From AWTP1-13 sp963840445 (GTDB lineage: Bacteria; Pseudomonadota; Alphaproteobacteria; Rhizobiales; Hyphomicrobiaceae): a DNA stretch of 64,000 nucleotides. A model generated the notes under the pieces. That model had not been told where the DNA came from. It ran no database searches and worked only from the letters and a program-made list of their open reading frames with translations. Of this stretch, positions 40,157-49,385 are shown piece by piece (the stretch's first letter is position 1; every line of letters starts with the position of its first letter). Both the position numbers and the translations under genes were made by a program. Location: positions 248,001-312,000 of the forward strand of contig CAWIZC010000024.1 in assembly GCA_963840445.1 (NCBI GenBank). The letters run 5' to 3'.

Positions 40157-41557
40157 CTAATCCGGCAAAATCTTACCCGGGTTGAAAATCCCCTGCGGGT
40201 CCAGCGCCGTCTTGATGGCGCGCATGGTGGCAAGGCCGGCGCCCAGCTCGTCCTTGAGATATTTGGCCTTGCCCTGGCCGACACCGTGCTCGCCCGTGCA
40301 GGTGCCCTCCATGCGGATGGCGCGCGCGATCAGGCGCTCCATGAAGGTCTCTACCGCCTGCACCTCCTTCGGGTTGGAGCGGTCGATCATCGGCTGGGTG
40401 TGGAAGTTGCCGTCGCCGGCGTGGCCGGCAATGGGTGCGATCAGGCCCAGCGACTTGATGTCGGCCTGCGTCTCCACCACGCATTCGGCGAGCCGCGAGA
40501 TCGGCACGCAGATGTCGGTGGCGAAGGTGTCCTTGCCGGGCCAGGTGCTCTTCACGGCCCAGTAGAATTCGTGGCGCGCCTTCCACAGCCGGCGGCGGTC
40601 CTCCTCCTTCTCGGCCCAGTCGAAGCGGATGGCGCCCTCGCTCTCCGCGATCTGGCGGAACAGCTCGACCTGGTTGCGGGCCGATACGTCGGTGCCGTGG
40701 AACTCCAGGAACAGGGTCGGCGCCTCCTCCAGGCCGAGCTTGGCGTACTTGTTGACGGCGTAGATGGCGGCTTCGTCCACCACCTCCATGCGGGCGACGC
40801 CGAGGCCCAGCTGCATGGAATGGATCACGGTGTTGCAGGCGCCTTCCAGCGTGCGGAACGGGCAGACGGCGGACAGGATCAGCTCGGGGATGCCGTACAG
40901 CCGTACGGTGAGCTCGGTGAGGATGCCGAGCGTGCCTTCCGCGCCGACCATCAGCCGCGTCAGGTCGTAGCCGGCCGCGGACTTTCTCGCCCGTTGCGCG
41001 GTCTTCACCACCGAGCCGTCGGCCATCACGGCGGTGACGTTCAGCACGTTCTCGCGCATGGTGCCGTAGCGCAGCGCGGTGGTGCCGGAGGCGCGCGTGG
41101 AGGCCATGCCGCCGATGGTGGCCTCCTCGGCGCCCGGATCGACCGGGAAGAACAGGCCGAGGTCGCGCAGGTGATCGTTGAGCTGCCGGCGCGACACGCC
41201 GGGCTGCACCACGCAGTCGAGATCGCGCTCATTGACGGCCAGGATGGCGTTCATGCGCGAGAAGTCGAGCGACAGACCGCCGAGCGGCGCGTTGACGTGC
41301 CCCTCCAGCGAGGTGCCAGCCCCGAACGGGATGATCGGCGCGCGGTGATCGCGGGCAATCCGCACGACCTCGCGTACCTCCTCGGCGTTCTCCACCCAGA
41401 TGACCGCGTCGGGCGGCTGGTTCTCGAGCCAGGTGAGCGTATTGGCATGCTGGCGACGAATTGCCTCACCGGTCTGCAGGCGCTCGCCGAAGCGCTGCCG
41501 CAGGATGGCGATCGCCGTCGGCACATCGCGCGCCTTGCCGTCTGCTGCATCGAGCAT
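40157..41557 (-). CDS. FAD-binding (D-lactate/glycolate oxidase-type) dehydrogenase
   Basis: A 466-residue flavoprotein of the vanillyl-alcohol-oxidase fold. The FAD_binding_4 domain (residues about 45-215) has IIPFGAGTSLEGHVNAPLGG, GLFFPVDPGAEEATIGGM and RALRYGTMRENVL-type text (TALRYGTMRENVLNVTAV). The FAD-linked oxidase C-terminal domain (about 220-460) has LNAVCP-type RTLEGACNTVIH and the ligand-binding IAGHAGDGNFHTQPMID, then TCTGEHGVGQGKAKYL. It matches D-lactate dehydrogenase (cytochrome) or GlcD; both use 2-hydroxy acids. The gene stands alone, which fits a D-lactate dehydrogenase more than the GlcDEF complex. Confidence 0.92.
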   Translation of the reverse strand: MLDAADGKARDVPTAIAILRQRFGERLQTGEAIRRQHANTLTWLENQPPDAVIWVENAEEVREVVRIARDHRAPIIPFGAGTSLEGHVNAPLGGLSLDFSRMNAILAVNERDLDCVVQPGVSRRQLNDHLRDLGLFFPVDPGAEEATIGGMASTRASGTTALRYGTMRENVLNVTAVMADGSVVKTAQRARKSAAGYDLTRLMVGAEGTLGILTELTVRLYGIPELILSAVCPFRTLEGACNTVIHSMQLGLGVARMEVVDEAAIYAVNKYAKLGLEEAPTLFLEFHGTDVSARNQVELFRQIAESEGAIRFDWAEKEEDRRRLWKARHEFYWAVKSTWPGKDTFATDICVPISRLAECVVETQADIKSLGLIAPIAGHAGDGNFHTQPMIDRSNPKEVQAVETFMERLIARAIRMEGTCTGEHGVGQGKAKYLKDELGAGLATMRAIKTALDPQGIFNPGKILPD

Positions 41558-41605
41558 CGCCGTTTCCGTCCCCTGGTGAGCCCCCGCGGGCGTTTGCCGC
41601 AGATG

Positions 41606-41631
41606 CTAGAGCAGGATCGCTTCAGATTGAA
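41606..41631 (-). repeat. 26-bp dispersed repeat, copy 2
   Basis: Exact reverse complement of 20439-20464, within the 334-bp gap 41558-41891. It starts CTAGAGCAGGATCGCTTCAG. Apart from it and the promoter of the small gene at 41892 I see nothing in this gap. Confidence 0.8.
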
Positions 41632-41891
41632 GCACCTTGCCCTCGAAGGCGAGGTGGCGGCCGACGCGTAAATCTTGCTCTGCTGCAAGCCGATGTGCCC
41701 CCTTAACGACCGATCGCGCTGTAGAGCCGCAGGCTCGCTTCGGCGCCAAGTCGTCCCGTCAAATTTTATTCACACGCTCGTGCGCCGAAGTGAAGGTCCC
41801 CCCCATTGCGGCGCAGCATGTTTGCAGCGATCTACCGTGCAGACAGTGGCAGGCGTTGAGGCCGGCCCATCAACGGAAGGATACAAGAACA

Positions 41892-42119
41892 ATGCTTCGC
41901 AAGATGCTCAGCTGGGGAAGCCGCGAGATCGACCTGAAGGCCAGCAACGAGAACTCACCCGAGATCGCCTCGGAGCAGTTGCCGCGGCCGACCAATGTGC
42001 GCGCGCTGGCGACCGGTGCCGCGTTGGCGGCGTCCCTCGACGCCTCTTCGGCGGTCGTCGTCGAACTGTATGACTACGCGCACCGCCTGCAGGGCGGGCC
42101 TCGTCGGCGCACCGCCTGA
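41892..42119 (+). CDS. Small hypothetical protein, 75 residues
   Basis: MLRKMLSWGSREIDLKASNE then ATGAALAASLDASSAVVVEL with a basic tail. There is no membrane helix, although the Ala-rich segment is hydrophobic. GGAAGGA at 41875-41881 is a good ribosome site 10 bases upstream. The family is not recognised. It faces the aapM gene tail to tail. Confidence 0.5.
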   Translation: MLRKMLSWGSREIDLKASNENSPEIASEQLPRPTNVRALATGAALAASLDASSAVVVELYDYAHRLQGGPRRRTA

Positions 42120-42161
42120 AAAAGCCCGGCGCGTGCCTCGCCGAGCCACAAGTTTGCGGCG

Positions 42162-43217
42162 TCAGGTGCGGCGCTTAGCGTCGTCGGACCCGCTCTGCTC
42201 GGCCATCCGGCTCAGCATCGACATCAGGAAACAGCTGAGGAAAAAGACAGCGGCTGCGAAGGCGTAGCCTTCGCGCGCCATGCCGAGCCACGCCTGGTCC
42301 TTTTGCGCCTGGTTGACGACGCCGAGCAGGTCGAACAGGCCCACGATGCTGACCAGGGTGGTGTCCTTGAACAGGTCGATGACCGTGTTTGCCACCCCGG
42401 GAATGACCAGCCTCAGAGCCTGGGGTAGAACGATGAACAGCTGGACCTTCCACGGCCTCAGTCCCAGCGCGGTTGCAGCTTCGACCTGCCCGCGCGGGAT
42501 GGCCTGCAGCCCGCCGCGCACGATCTCGGCCATATAGGCGCCGGTGAACAGCGTCAGGGCCAGCATGGCGCGGACCAGATTGTCGACAGTCACTCCGCGC
42601 GGCATGAACAGCGGCACCAGCAGCATCGCCATGAACAGGACGGTCAGCAGCGGTACGCCGCGCCACAACTCGATGAAGGACACCGACACCCATCTGACGA
42701 CCGGCAGCCGCGAGCGACGACCCAGCGCCAGCACGATGCCGAGGATAAAGCCGCCTGTCCCCGCCACCACTGTCAGCAGCACGTTGAGCATCAGGCCGCC
42801 CCAGGCATTGGTGGGTACGAAGGGAAGGCCGAGCACGCCGCCGACCAGCAGGACGCCGGCCGCAACTGGGACCAACACAAGCAGCGCCAGTCCCGCCAGC
42901 GCCTGGTAGCGCAGCGGCGCCTTGAGCGTCAGCACGGTCGATACGATCAGGAGGAGGAAGGCGGCATGCACCCTCCAGCGCTCCGGCGACGGGTACAGGC
43001 CATAAAAGAACAGGTCGAAGCGCACCCTGATGAAGGTCCAGCACGCGCCGGTATCACCACAGGCCGAGCGCGTCGTGCCTGAGATGGTGGCGTTGGTAAT
43101 GGCCCACTGCACGAGGGGCGGGATGACGACGCCAAACAGGGCGAGCATCAGCAGCGTCAGGAAGCTGCTCGACCAGGTAGCGAACAGGTTGCGTTTGATC
43201 CAGCCGGCGGCGGTCAT
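42162..43217 (-). CDS. aapM: General L-amino acid ABC permease AapM
   Basis: A 351-residue permease of the AapJQMP importer. The long N-terminal part (TWSSSFLTLLMLALFGVVIP; TIGCWAI-like SACGDTGACWTFIRVRFDLF) is typical of AapM. The MetI-like core includes VSFIELWRGVPLLTVLFMAM, GAYMAEIVRGGLQAIPRGQV and the EAA motif EAATALGLRPWKVQLFIVLP. It follows aapQ by 6 bp. The ATPase gene aapP that normally comes next is absent: the next gene is on the other strand. Confidence 0.93.
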   Translation of the reverse strand: MTAAGWIKRNLFATWSSSFLTLLMLALFGVVIPPLVQWAITNATISGTTRSACGDTGACWTFIRVRFDLFFYGLYPSPERWRVHAAFLLLIVSTVLTLKAPLRYQALAGLALLVLVPVAAGVLLVGGVLGLPFVPTNAWGGLMLNVLLTVVAGTGGFILGIVLALGRRSRLPVVRWVSVSFIELWRGVPLLTVLFMAMLLVPLFMPRGVTVDNLVRAMLALTLFTGAYMAEIVRGGLQAIPRGQVEAATALGLRPWKVQLFIVLPQALRLVIPGVANTVIDLFKDTTLVSIVGLFDLLGVVNQAQKDQAWLGMAREGYAFAAAVFFLSCFLMSMLSRMAEQSGSDDAKRRT

Positions 43218-43223
43218 TGGCGT

Positions 43224-44433
43224 TCAACGCTCCACGATCGCCACCCGGCGGTTGTACCAGTTCATGAAGGCCGAGGTGAGCAGGTTGATGGCAAGGAAGA
43301 TGACCATCACCAGGAGCATCGACTCGATGGCGCGCCCCGACTGGTTGAGCACCGTGCCGGCGAAAATCTGCACCAGCTCCGGGTAGGCGACGGCCGCACC
43401 GAGCGATGTGCTCTTGGTGAGGTTCAAGTACTGGCTCGTCACCTGCGGGATCATGATGCGCAGCGCCTGCGGAAGAACGACGAGAAACAGCGACTGCAGC
43501 TTGGTCAGACCGATGGATGCGGCCGCTTCCTTCTGGCCCTTGGCGACGCCCTCGATCGATCCGCGGAAGATCTCGGCGATGAACACCGACGTATAGACTG
43601 AAAGTCCGGCCACCACCGCGAGCAGTTCGGGGGGCACCACGACCCCACCCGTATAGTTGAAACCACGCAGTGCCGGAAATTCGATCGACGTTACCGACAA
43701 ACCAACCAGTGCCAGGCCGGCCACCGGCAGGGCACATGCGACAGCTCGCAAAGTCAGCCGCCGCCGGCCGCGCCGCCAAAGCCAGGGCGCAAGCAGCAGG
43801 GCCACCGCCAACACAAGCGCAGCTGGCAGAGCGTGCGGCCCGAAGTTCAGCCCGGGCAGGTTGAGACCGCGCACGCTGAGGATGGCGCCCCCCGGCAGCA
43901 GCAGTCCGGCGCGCGGCGGCGGCAGTGCCTGCAGCACCGCGACGTACCAGAAAATGATTTGCAGCAGCTGAGGCGTGTTGCGGACCACCTCGACGATGGC
44001 CAGCGCCGTATTGCGGATCAGCCAGTTGTCGGCGAGCCGCATGAGTCCGAGGCCGAGTCCGAGGATGGTCGCACACGGCAATGCCGAGGCCCGCGGCCAG
44101 CACGGTGTTGAGGAAGCACACCCACAGGGCCCATCCATAGGAATCGTTGGGCGTCTGCGCCACGAGCTTGAAGGGGATGTCGAAACCGGCGCGGTGCGCC
44201 AGAAAATCGAACCCGAAATTGAGGTTGCGGTCGGCGAGGTTGAGCCCCGCCATCCGCGTCAGCCACCAGAACCCCAATGCAAGCGCCAGCACAACCAGCG
44301 CTTGCGAAACAAAGTCTCGGGGCGATATTCGCAAGCGCTCCTTGTACGGGGGGCGCTTCCGCCGCCAGCTGAATCGCGCAAACGCCCCGGCTTCCTGACC
44401 TTTCGCCCCGTCTACTGGAAAGCCGGTGTCCAC
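43224..44433 (-). CDS. aapQ: General L-amino acid ABC permease AapQ, one frameshift
   Basis: Two frames joined at about 44078 give a normal AapQ of about 400 residues. The first (ATG 44433) reads RFSWRRKRPPYKERLRIS and FVSQALVVLALALGFWWLTR through GWALWVCFLNTVLAAGLGIA. The second continues ATILGLGLGLMRLADNWLIR, VEVVRNTPQLLQIIFWYVAV and the EAA loop QKEAAASIGLTKLQSLFLVV to YNRRVAIVER. The break sits in a conserved Gly-Leu-rich stretch where one base is gained or lost. It lies between aapJ and aapM. Sequencing error is the simplest explanation because flanking genes are intact. Confidence 0.88.
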
Positions 44434-44448
44434 GTTTGCGCGGGCGCC

Positions 44449-45495
44449 TCAGCGTAGGGGCAGAGGATACATCAGCCCACCTTTGGTGTAGAGGTTGTTG
44501 AGGGCGCGCGGCAGACCGAGCGCATTGGGCCCGAAGTATTCGTCATAGATCTCGCCGTAGTTTCCCGACACCTTGATGGCGCGGTACGACCACTCATTGT
44601 CGATGCCCAGCAGCTTGCCGAAATCGCCCTCGAGGCCAAGCAGGCGGCGCATGAAGGGGTCCTTGGGATCGCTTGCCTTAATCTGATCGACATTGGCTTT
44701 GGTGACGCCCATCTCTTCGGCGCTGAGCAGCGCATAGTGGACCCACTTCAGAATGTCGCTCCACTTCTCGTCGCCCTCGCGAGCGTGAATGCCCAGCGGC
44801 TCCTTGGAGATGAGCTCGGGCAGGATCATCCAGTCGTCGGGCTTCTTCATGGTCGAGCGGGCTGCTGCCACGCTCCCTGAGTCATCCGTATAGCCATCGC
44901 ATCGCCCGGCCTCGGCGGCAGCGAACGCTTCCTCGGGCTTGTCGAACAACAGGGAGTTGATCTTGATGTTGTTGGCGGTGCCGTAGTCCGCGATGTTGAG
45001 TTCGAGCGTTGCGCCGGTGATCATGCAGATGGTGGCACCGTTGAGGTCCTTGGTCGAGGCGACATTCAGGGACTTCTTCACCATGAACGCCTGGCCGGCG
45101 TACAGGTTGACGGCCACCTCGCTCAGGTTGAGCTGCGTGTCGCGCGTGAAGGTCAGCGTGCTGTCGCGGATCAGCACGTCGATTTCACCCGACTGCAGGA
45201 CCGTGAAGCGCACCTTGGCGGTGACGCCCACGTATTTCACCTTCTCGGGATCGCCCAGCACTGCCGCAGCAATGGCGCGGCAGTAGGCGATGTCGAAGCC
45301 TTTCCACTTGCCCGCCGAGTCCTGATAGGCGAAGCCGGGGATGCCGGTGTCCACGCCGCAGAGCAGCTCACCGCGCTTCTTCACCGCGTCGAGCGTCGGA
45401 CTTTTCACCTGGGCCTGCGCAGACGCGACCGAAAACAGCAGCGCGGCCGCTGGCAATACTGCTGATGCCAGTAGTCGCAGGTGTTGACACATCAT
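44449..45495 (-). CDS. aapJ: General L-amino acid ABC substrate-binding protein AapJ
   Basis: A 348-residue periplasmic binding protein. The signal peptide is LRLLASAVLPAAALLFSVASA. The family start DAVKKRGELLCGVDTGIPGF is followed by WKGFDIAYCRAIAAAVLGDP, TLQRFTVLQSGEID-like RFTVLQSGEIDVLIRDSTLT, and the hinge/C-lobe GVFI-like ICMITGATLELNIADYGTAN. It ends GLPRALNNLYTKGGLMYP. It delivers amino acids to AapQM. The class IV aminotransferase gene is upstream by 44 bp in the same direction, so ligand and enzyme substrate may be related. Confidence 0.93.
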   Translation of the reverse strand: MMCQHLRLLASAVLPAAALLFSVASAQAQVKSPTLDAVKKRGELLCGVDTGIPGFAYQDSAGKWKGFDIAYCRAIAAAVLGDPEKVKYVGVTAKVRFTVLQSGEIDVLIRDSTLTFTRDTQLNLSEVAVNLYAGQAFMVKKSLNVASTKDLNGATICMITGATLELNIADYGTANNIKINSLLFDKPEEAFAAAEAGRCDGYTDDSGSVAAARSTMKKPDDWMILPELISKEPLGIHAREGDEKWSDILKWVHYALLSAEEMGVTKANVDQIKASDPKDPFMRRLLGLEGDFGKLLGIDNEWSYRAIKVSGNYGEIYDEYFGPNALGLPRALNNLYTKGGLMYPLPLR

Positions 45496-45539
45496 TGGAA
45501 GACTCCCCTTGCTGACGCTCTACCAAGCTGACCGACCTA

Positions 45540-46484
45540 TTAGGCTGGCGGAAGGCCTTCGATCGGCGTGGCGTGCCAACCCTCCGCCCGCCGCCTCCAG
45601 AACGCTTCCCGCAACCGTGCCGAGATGGGCCCCGGCCGGTCGTTGCCCATGATCCGGCCATCGATGCGCGATGCCGGCATGATGCCACCGGCCGTGGTGG
45701 CGAGGAATACCTCGTCCGCGTCGCGCATTTCGTCCGCCTTGATGGGGCGGATCTCGGACTTGATTCCCAAGTGCCCGCACAGCTCATAGACGGACATGCG
45801 CGTGATCCCTTCGAGCGCGCCGCGATCGGGAGAGGCGACGACGCCATCGGTCACCATGAAAACGTTGAAACCGGGGCCTTCGGTCACTTGTCCGTCGAGA
45901 TCGAGGAGGATGCAGGTGTCGGCACCGCGCTCGCTTGCCTCGAACTGACCGCGGGTCAGATCGCCCCAATGGAAGTTCTTGACGCGAGGATCGACGCAAA
46001 CTTCGGGGATACGTGGCGTCTCGGCGATCACCACGTGTGCGCCGCGCGCCTGAATATCCTCGGGGATGACCCACACCCAGGGCATGGCAAATGCCAGGAA
46101 ATGATTGGCGCAGCTGGCGGGATGCCTGGGCAGGCCGGGACGCGGCACGCCACGCAGGCAGTCCATCGCCACGTAAGCCTCGCGCTTGCCCAGCTTGCGC
46201 GCGCATTCCGTCAGAATGCGCCGCATATCTGCCTCGGTCTCCGTCGGGGTGAGCCGCAGCGCCTGCATCGAGGCCTGGAAGCGGCGCATGTGATCGTCGA
46301 GCCGGAAGAAAGCGCCGTTCCAGACGCTGACGACGTCATAGGTCACATCCGAACGCCGGTAGCCCCAATCGGTGACGGGAATGGCAGCCTCTGCCAGGGG
46401 GACAAATCGGCCTTTGATGTAGGCCGCGCCCGCGCTCCAGTCGGTGTCGCCTGCATCTCGCATGGCGATCGGCATGTCGTTCAT
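45540..46484 (-). CDS. Fold-type IV aminotransferase ((R)-amine transaminase-like)
   Basis: A 314-residue PLP enzyme of class IV. AAYIKGRFVPLAEAAIPVTD, WGYRRSDVTYDVVSVWNGAF and the lysine region DPRVKNFHWGDLTRGQFEAS read like (R)-selective amine transaminases (their SDVTYTVFHVWNG and VKNFQWGD) more than branched-chain or D-alanine enzymes. The PLP-phosphate loops are LDLDGQVTEGPGFNVFMVTD and LATTAGGIMPASRIDGRIMG. Lys in VKNF should bind PLP. It starts at ATG 46484, divergent from the class III aminotransferase, and is followed by aapJQM. It may be a D-amino-acid or amine transaminase. Confidence 0.88.
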   Translation of the reverse strand: MNDMPIAMRDAGDTDWSAGAAYIKGRFVPLAEAAIPVTDWGYRRSDVTYDVVSVWNGAFFRLDDHMRRFQASMQALRLTPTETEADMRRILTECARKLGKREAYVAMDCLRGVPRPGLPRHPASCANHFLAFAMPWVWVIPEDIQARGAHVVIAETPRIPEVCVDPRVKNFHWGDLTRGQFEASERGADTCILLDLDGQVTEGPGFNVFMVTDGVVASPDRGALEGITRMSVYELCGHLGIKSEIRPIKADEMRDADEVFLATTAGGIMPASRIDGRIMGNDRPGPISARLREAFWRRRAEGWHATPIEGLPPA

Positions 46485-46521
46485 GGGACGCTCCCCCTGC
46501 GGACACCAGCCCAGTCCGAAA

Positions 46522-46531
46522 TGTGATCACA
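46522..46531. promoter_or_regulatory. Candidate GntR operator, left copy
   Basis: TGTGATCACA, 38 bp upstream of the class IV aminotransferase ATG. The same 10-bp palindrome recurs at 46672-46681, close to the divergent gene. FadR-type GntR proteins often bind TGT/ACA palindromes; the GntR gene of this cluster is the likely ligand. Confidence 0.5.
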
Positions 46532-46669
46532 ACTCGGATGGCGGATCAAGGGCGACGCTGCATCATCGATTGCCAAAAACTGCTCACGCCTTGATCAAAT
46601 CACGATTTTTGCATCGCGCGACTTGACCTGCCCGGCTCCGCAGAGGCACAGAGTTGAGCCTGGATGTTC

Positions 46670-46683
46670 AATGTGATCACATT
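46670..46683. promoter_or_regulatory. Candidate GntR operator, right copy
   Basis: AATGTGATCACATT, a perfect 14-bp palindrome, 16 bp upstream of the class III aminotransferase ATG at 46699. Its core is identical to the site at 46522-46531. Confidence 0.55.
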
Positions 46684-46698
46684 TGGCAATAAGCCGGA

Positions 46699-47976
46699 AT
46701 GCCAAGCAGCCGCGAAATTCTCGATCAGCTCGCCCCGCTCGCCCATCGCACCACGATCGAGCGCAATCGGCTGCAGGGTCTGGAGTTCGTTGCGGGCCGC
46801 CGTGAGCGAGAGAGGCTGTACAGTCTCGCAGGCACACGCGAACTGATCGACTGCACGTGCGGCGGCGGCGTCCACAATCTCGGTCATTCGAACCCCGAGG
46901 TCGTCGCAGCTCTCAAAGGGGCCTTGGATGCGGGCCTCGACGGTGGCATCTGGTTCCTGCCGAACAAGTCGGCGCTCGACGTCGCCCACATCTTTGACAG
47001 GGCGATGCCGCCCGGCCTGCCAAACCGTGCTGTCATTACGCACAGCTCGACGGCCTCGATCGATCTGGCGATCATGGTCGCGCTCAAAGCCACCGGCCGC
47101 CAGCGCATCCTTGCCTGCAGGAATGCCTACCATGGGCACACGGGGTTTGCGGCCATCGTCAGCGACTCGGCAGACGAGGGGATCGCCGGCCACTACAATC
47201 TCCCGCGCGAGATGGCACGCTTCTTCCAATTCGGCGACGTCGGCGACCTTGCCGCTCAGCTCGATCACACGGTCGCGGCCGTCATTCTCGAGCCGATGTG
47301 CTACGAGACCTTCGAGCCTGCCGCTCCGGCCTTCATGACCGCGCTCTACCGTTTGTGTCGGGAGCGCGGTACCCTCGTCATTCTCGACGAGACACGCACT
47401 GGGCTCGGGCGCACGGGCTCACTCTGGGCCGCCGAGGCTTACGACGCCGCGCCGGATCTCATGATCGTGGGCAAGGGGCTCTCGGGAGGCATCTATCCCG
47501 TCAGCGCCTGCTTGATGACGCACCAGCACTATCAGGCCTGTATCAACAGTCACGCGTACGGCTACGCCAGCTCGTTGGGCGGCAATGAGCTGGCATGCAC
47601 GGTCGCTGCGCGGGTGCTCGAGATTTCGAGCCGGCCGGCCCTCTTGGCCAATGTCAGGCAGCGCTCCGCACAGGCGCGCGACGCCATTGATGCGCTGAGC
47701 CGCCGCTATCAGGGCGTCGTCACCGGCGGGCATGCGCATGGACTGGCGATTGGCATCCACCTCATGTCGGACGCATTCGCGGCATCGCTTTACGGGCAAT
47801 GCATCGAAGCTGGATTGCTTTGCCACAGCGTGTCGCGCGAGCGCGGGCCGATGATCAAGCTGATGCCGCCGCTGATCGTGGACGCCGAAACGCTTGCGGA
47901 GATTTTCGGCCGCCTCGACACCGCGATTGCGCAGGTCCTCGCCCGCGAGGCGCCGGGGGCGGCCGACCTCACCTGA
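46699..47976 (+). CDS. Class III aminotransferase
   Basis: A 425-residue fold-type I PLP enzyme. The substrate entrance region (ELIDCTCGGGVHNLGHSNPE), the PLP-binding ACRNAYHGHTGFAAIV, the acidic VILDETRTGLGRTGSLWAAE and the Schiff-base lysine in MIVGKGLSGGIYPVSACLMT follow the acetylornithine / omega-amine family. It resembles aminotransferases of amine and putrescine catabolism. The GntR-type site precedes it. A second class III gene follows in the same direction after 36 bp. Which substrate each uses is not clear from sequence. Confidence 0.9.
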   Translation: MPSSREILDQLAPLAHRTTIERNRLQGLEFVAGRRERERLYSLAGTRELIDCTCGGGVHNLGHSNPEVVAALKGALDAGLDGGIWFLPNKSALDVAHIFDRAMPPGLPNRAVITHSSTASIDLAIMVALKATGRQRILACRNAYHGHTGFAAIVSDSADEGIAGHYNLPREMARFFQFGDVGDLAAQLDHTVAAVILEPMCYETFEPAAPAFMTALYRLCRERGTLVILDETRTGLGRTGSLWAAEAYDAAPDLMIVGKGLSGGIYPVSACLMTHQHYQACINSHAYGYASSLGGNELACTVAARVLEISSRPALLANVRQRSAQARDAIDALSRRYQGVVTGGHAHGLAIGIHLMSDAFAASLYGQCIEAGLLCHSVSRERGPMIKLMPPLIVDAETLAEIFGRLDTAIAQVLAREAPGAADLT

Positions 47977-48012
47977 TGGCATTCGACGTGGGATTCGGCA
48001 CAGGAGGCGAGC

Positions 48013-49385
48013 TTGAAGCACAGGGATCGCAGCACGAACTACCGCAATGAAGCGATGGTGCTGGGCTTCAGCGATCTTGCCAGGCTCGTCCGCGAGCGTC
48101 CGCTGGTGCTCGCCAAAGGCTCCGGCGTGCTGGTTTACGATGAGCATGGTCGTGACTACATCGAGACCGTGTCGTCGTTCTACTGCGCTTCCCTCGGGTT
48201 CAGCGACGAGGAACTGATCGAGGCGGCCAACGCGCAGATGCGCGCTCTGCCCATGTATCCTTCCGCAGCGCACCGTACCGTCCCAGTCGTCATGGAGCTG
48301 GCCGATCGCCTGGCTGCGCTGGCGCCCATCCGCAACGCTAAGGTGGCTTTCGCGACGACGGGCTCAGAGGCCAACGACCACCTCATCAAGTTCATGTGGT
48401 ACGGCAACGGCTTTGCCGGCCAGCCGCAGCGCCGCAAGCTCATATCCCGATGGGGCAGCTATCACGGCGGCACGATCGCCACCAGCGCGCTGGGCGGCAG
48501 CTCGGACCTGCACACCTCCTTCGCGGTCCCGACCAACGAGCACCTGCACGTCAGCCATCCAAACTGGCCTGGTGGCGCAGAGGCAGGCGAATCGGAGGAT
48601 GCCTACTCGGATCGTCTGGCGGCCGAACTCGATCGCGCTATCGAGAATGCAGATCCCGAGACGATCGGCGCATTCATCGCCGAGCCCATGTCGGTGTCTG
48701 CCGGCATGTTGCCGCCGACGGCTGGATATTTTGCGAAAATGAAATCGGTGCTCGACCGCTACGGTATCCAGCTGTTCGTGGACGAGGTCGTCACGGGTTC
48801 GGTCGCACCGGGGCCATGTGGGGCAGCGAGACGGTCGGAGCCCAACCCGATTGCATCACCTGCTCGAAGGCGATGTCTGGTGCCTATGCGCCGATCTCGG
48901 CCATCGTCATGTCGGAGGAATTCTATGCGCGCCTGGCGAAGGGCAGCGACGAGAAGGGCTGGTTTGCGCACGCGGGCACCTATCACGCCCACCCGGTGGC
49001 GGCGGCCGTCGCGCTCAAGGTGCTCGACATCTTCGAGAAGCGGGACATCCTCGGCCATGTCCGCAGCATCCTCCCGGCCTGGCAGCGGCACCTGCAAAGC
49101 CTCGAGGACCACCCCATCGTGTCGACGACGCGCCATTTCGGTTTGGCCGCCGGCATCGAGTTGGAACAGGGTCAACAGCAGGCGGTGCAGGGATCGCTGA
49201 AAGTAGCAGGACTGGCCAAGCAGGTTTATGAGGCCGGGCTTGCCGAGGGCGTCATCGTGCGGCCGCTCGCAACCTGCCTCGTCATGGCACCGCCGCTGAT
49301 CATAACCGAGGCGGAGATCGCCGAGCTTTTCGCCAGGTTGCGCCGGGCGCTCGATCGCGCGCTCCGCCAGCAAAGCACCGCATGA
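48013..49385 (+). CDS. Class III aminotransferase (omega-transaminase-like), one frameshift
   Basis: About 457 residues in two frames. The first (TTG 48013, preceded by AGGAGG) has GSGVLVYDEHGRDYIETVSS, KVAFATTGSEANDHLIKFMW and SRWGSYHGGTIATSALGGSS up to QLFVDEVVTG. The second continues GRTGAMWGSETVGAQPDCIT, CSKAMSGAYAPISAIVMSEE and EKGWFAHAGTYHAHPVAAAV. The expected text is DEVVTGFGRTGAMWG; restoring one T in the GGTTCGG run near 48799 gives it, so a homopolymer deletion explains the break. The lysine in SKAMSGAY binds PLP. This group includes omega-amino acid:pyruvate transaminases. It ends ATGA with the GntR gene. Confidence 0.88.

Noticed and set aside
40286..41671. A 461-residue plus-strand frame
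   Set aside because: Antisense to the FAD-linked dehydrogenase gene.
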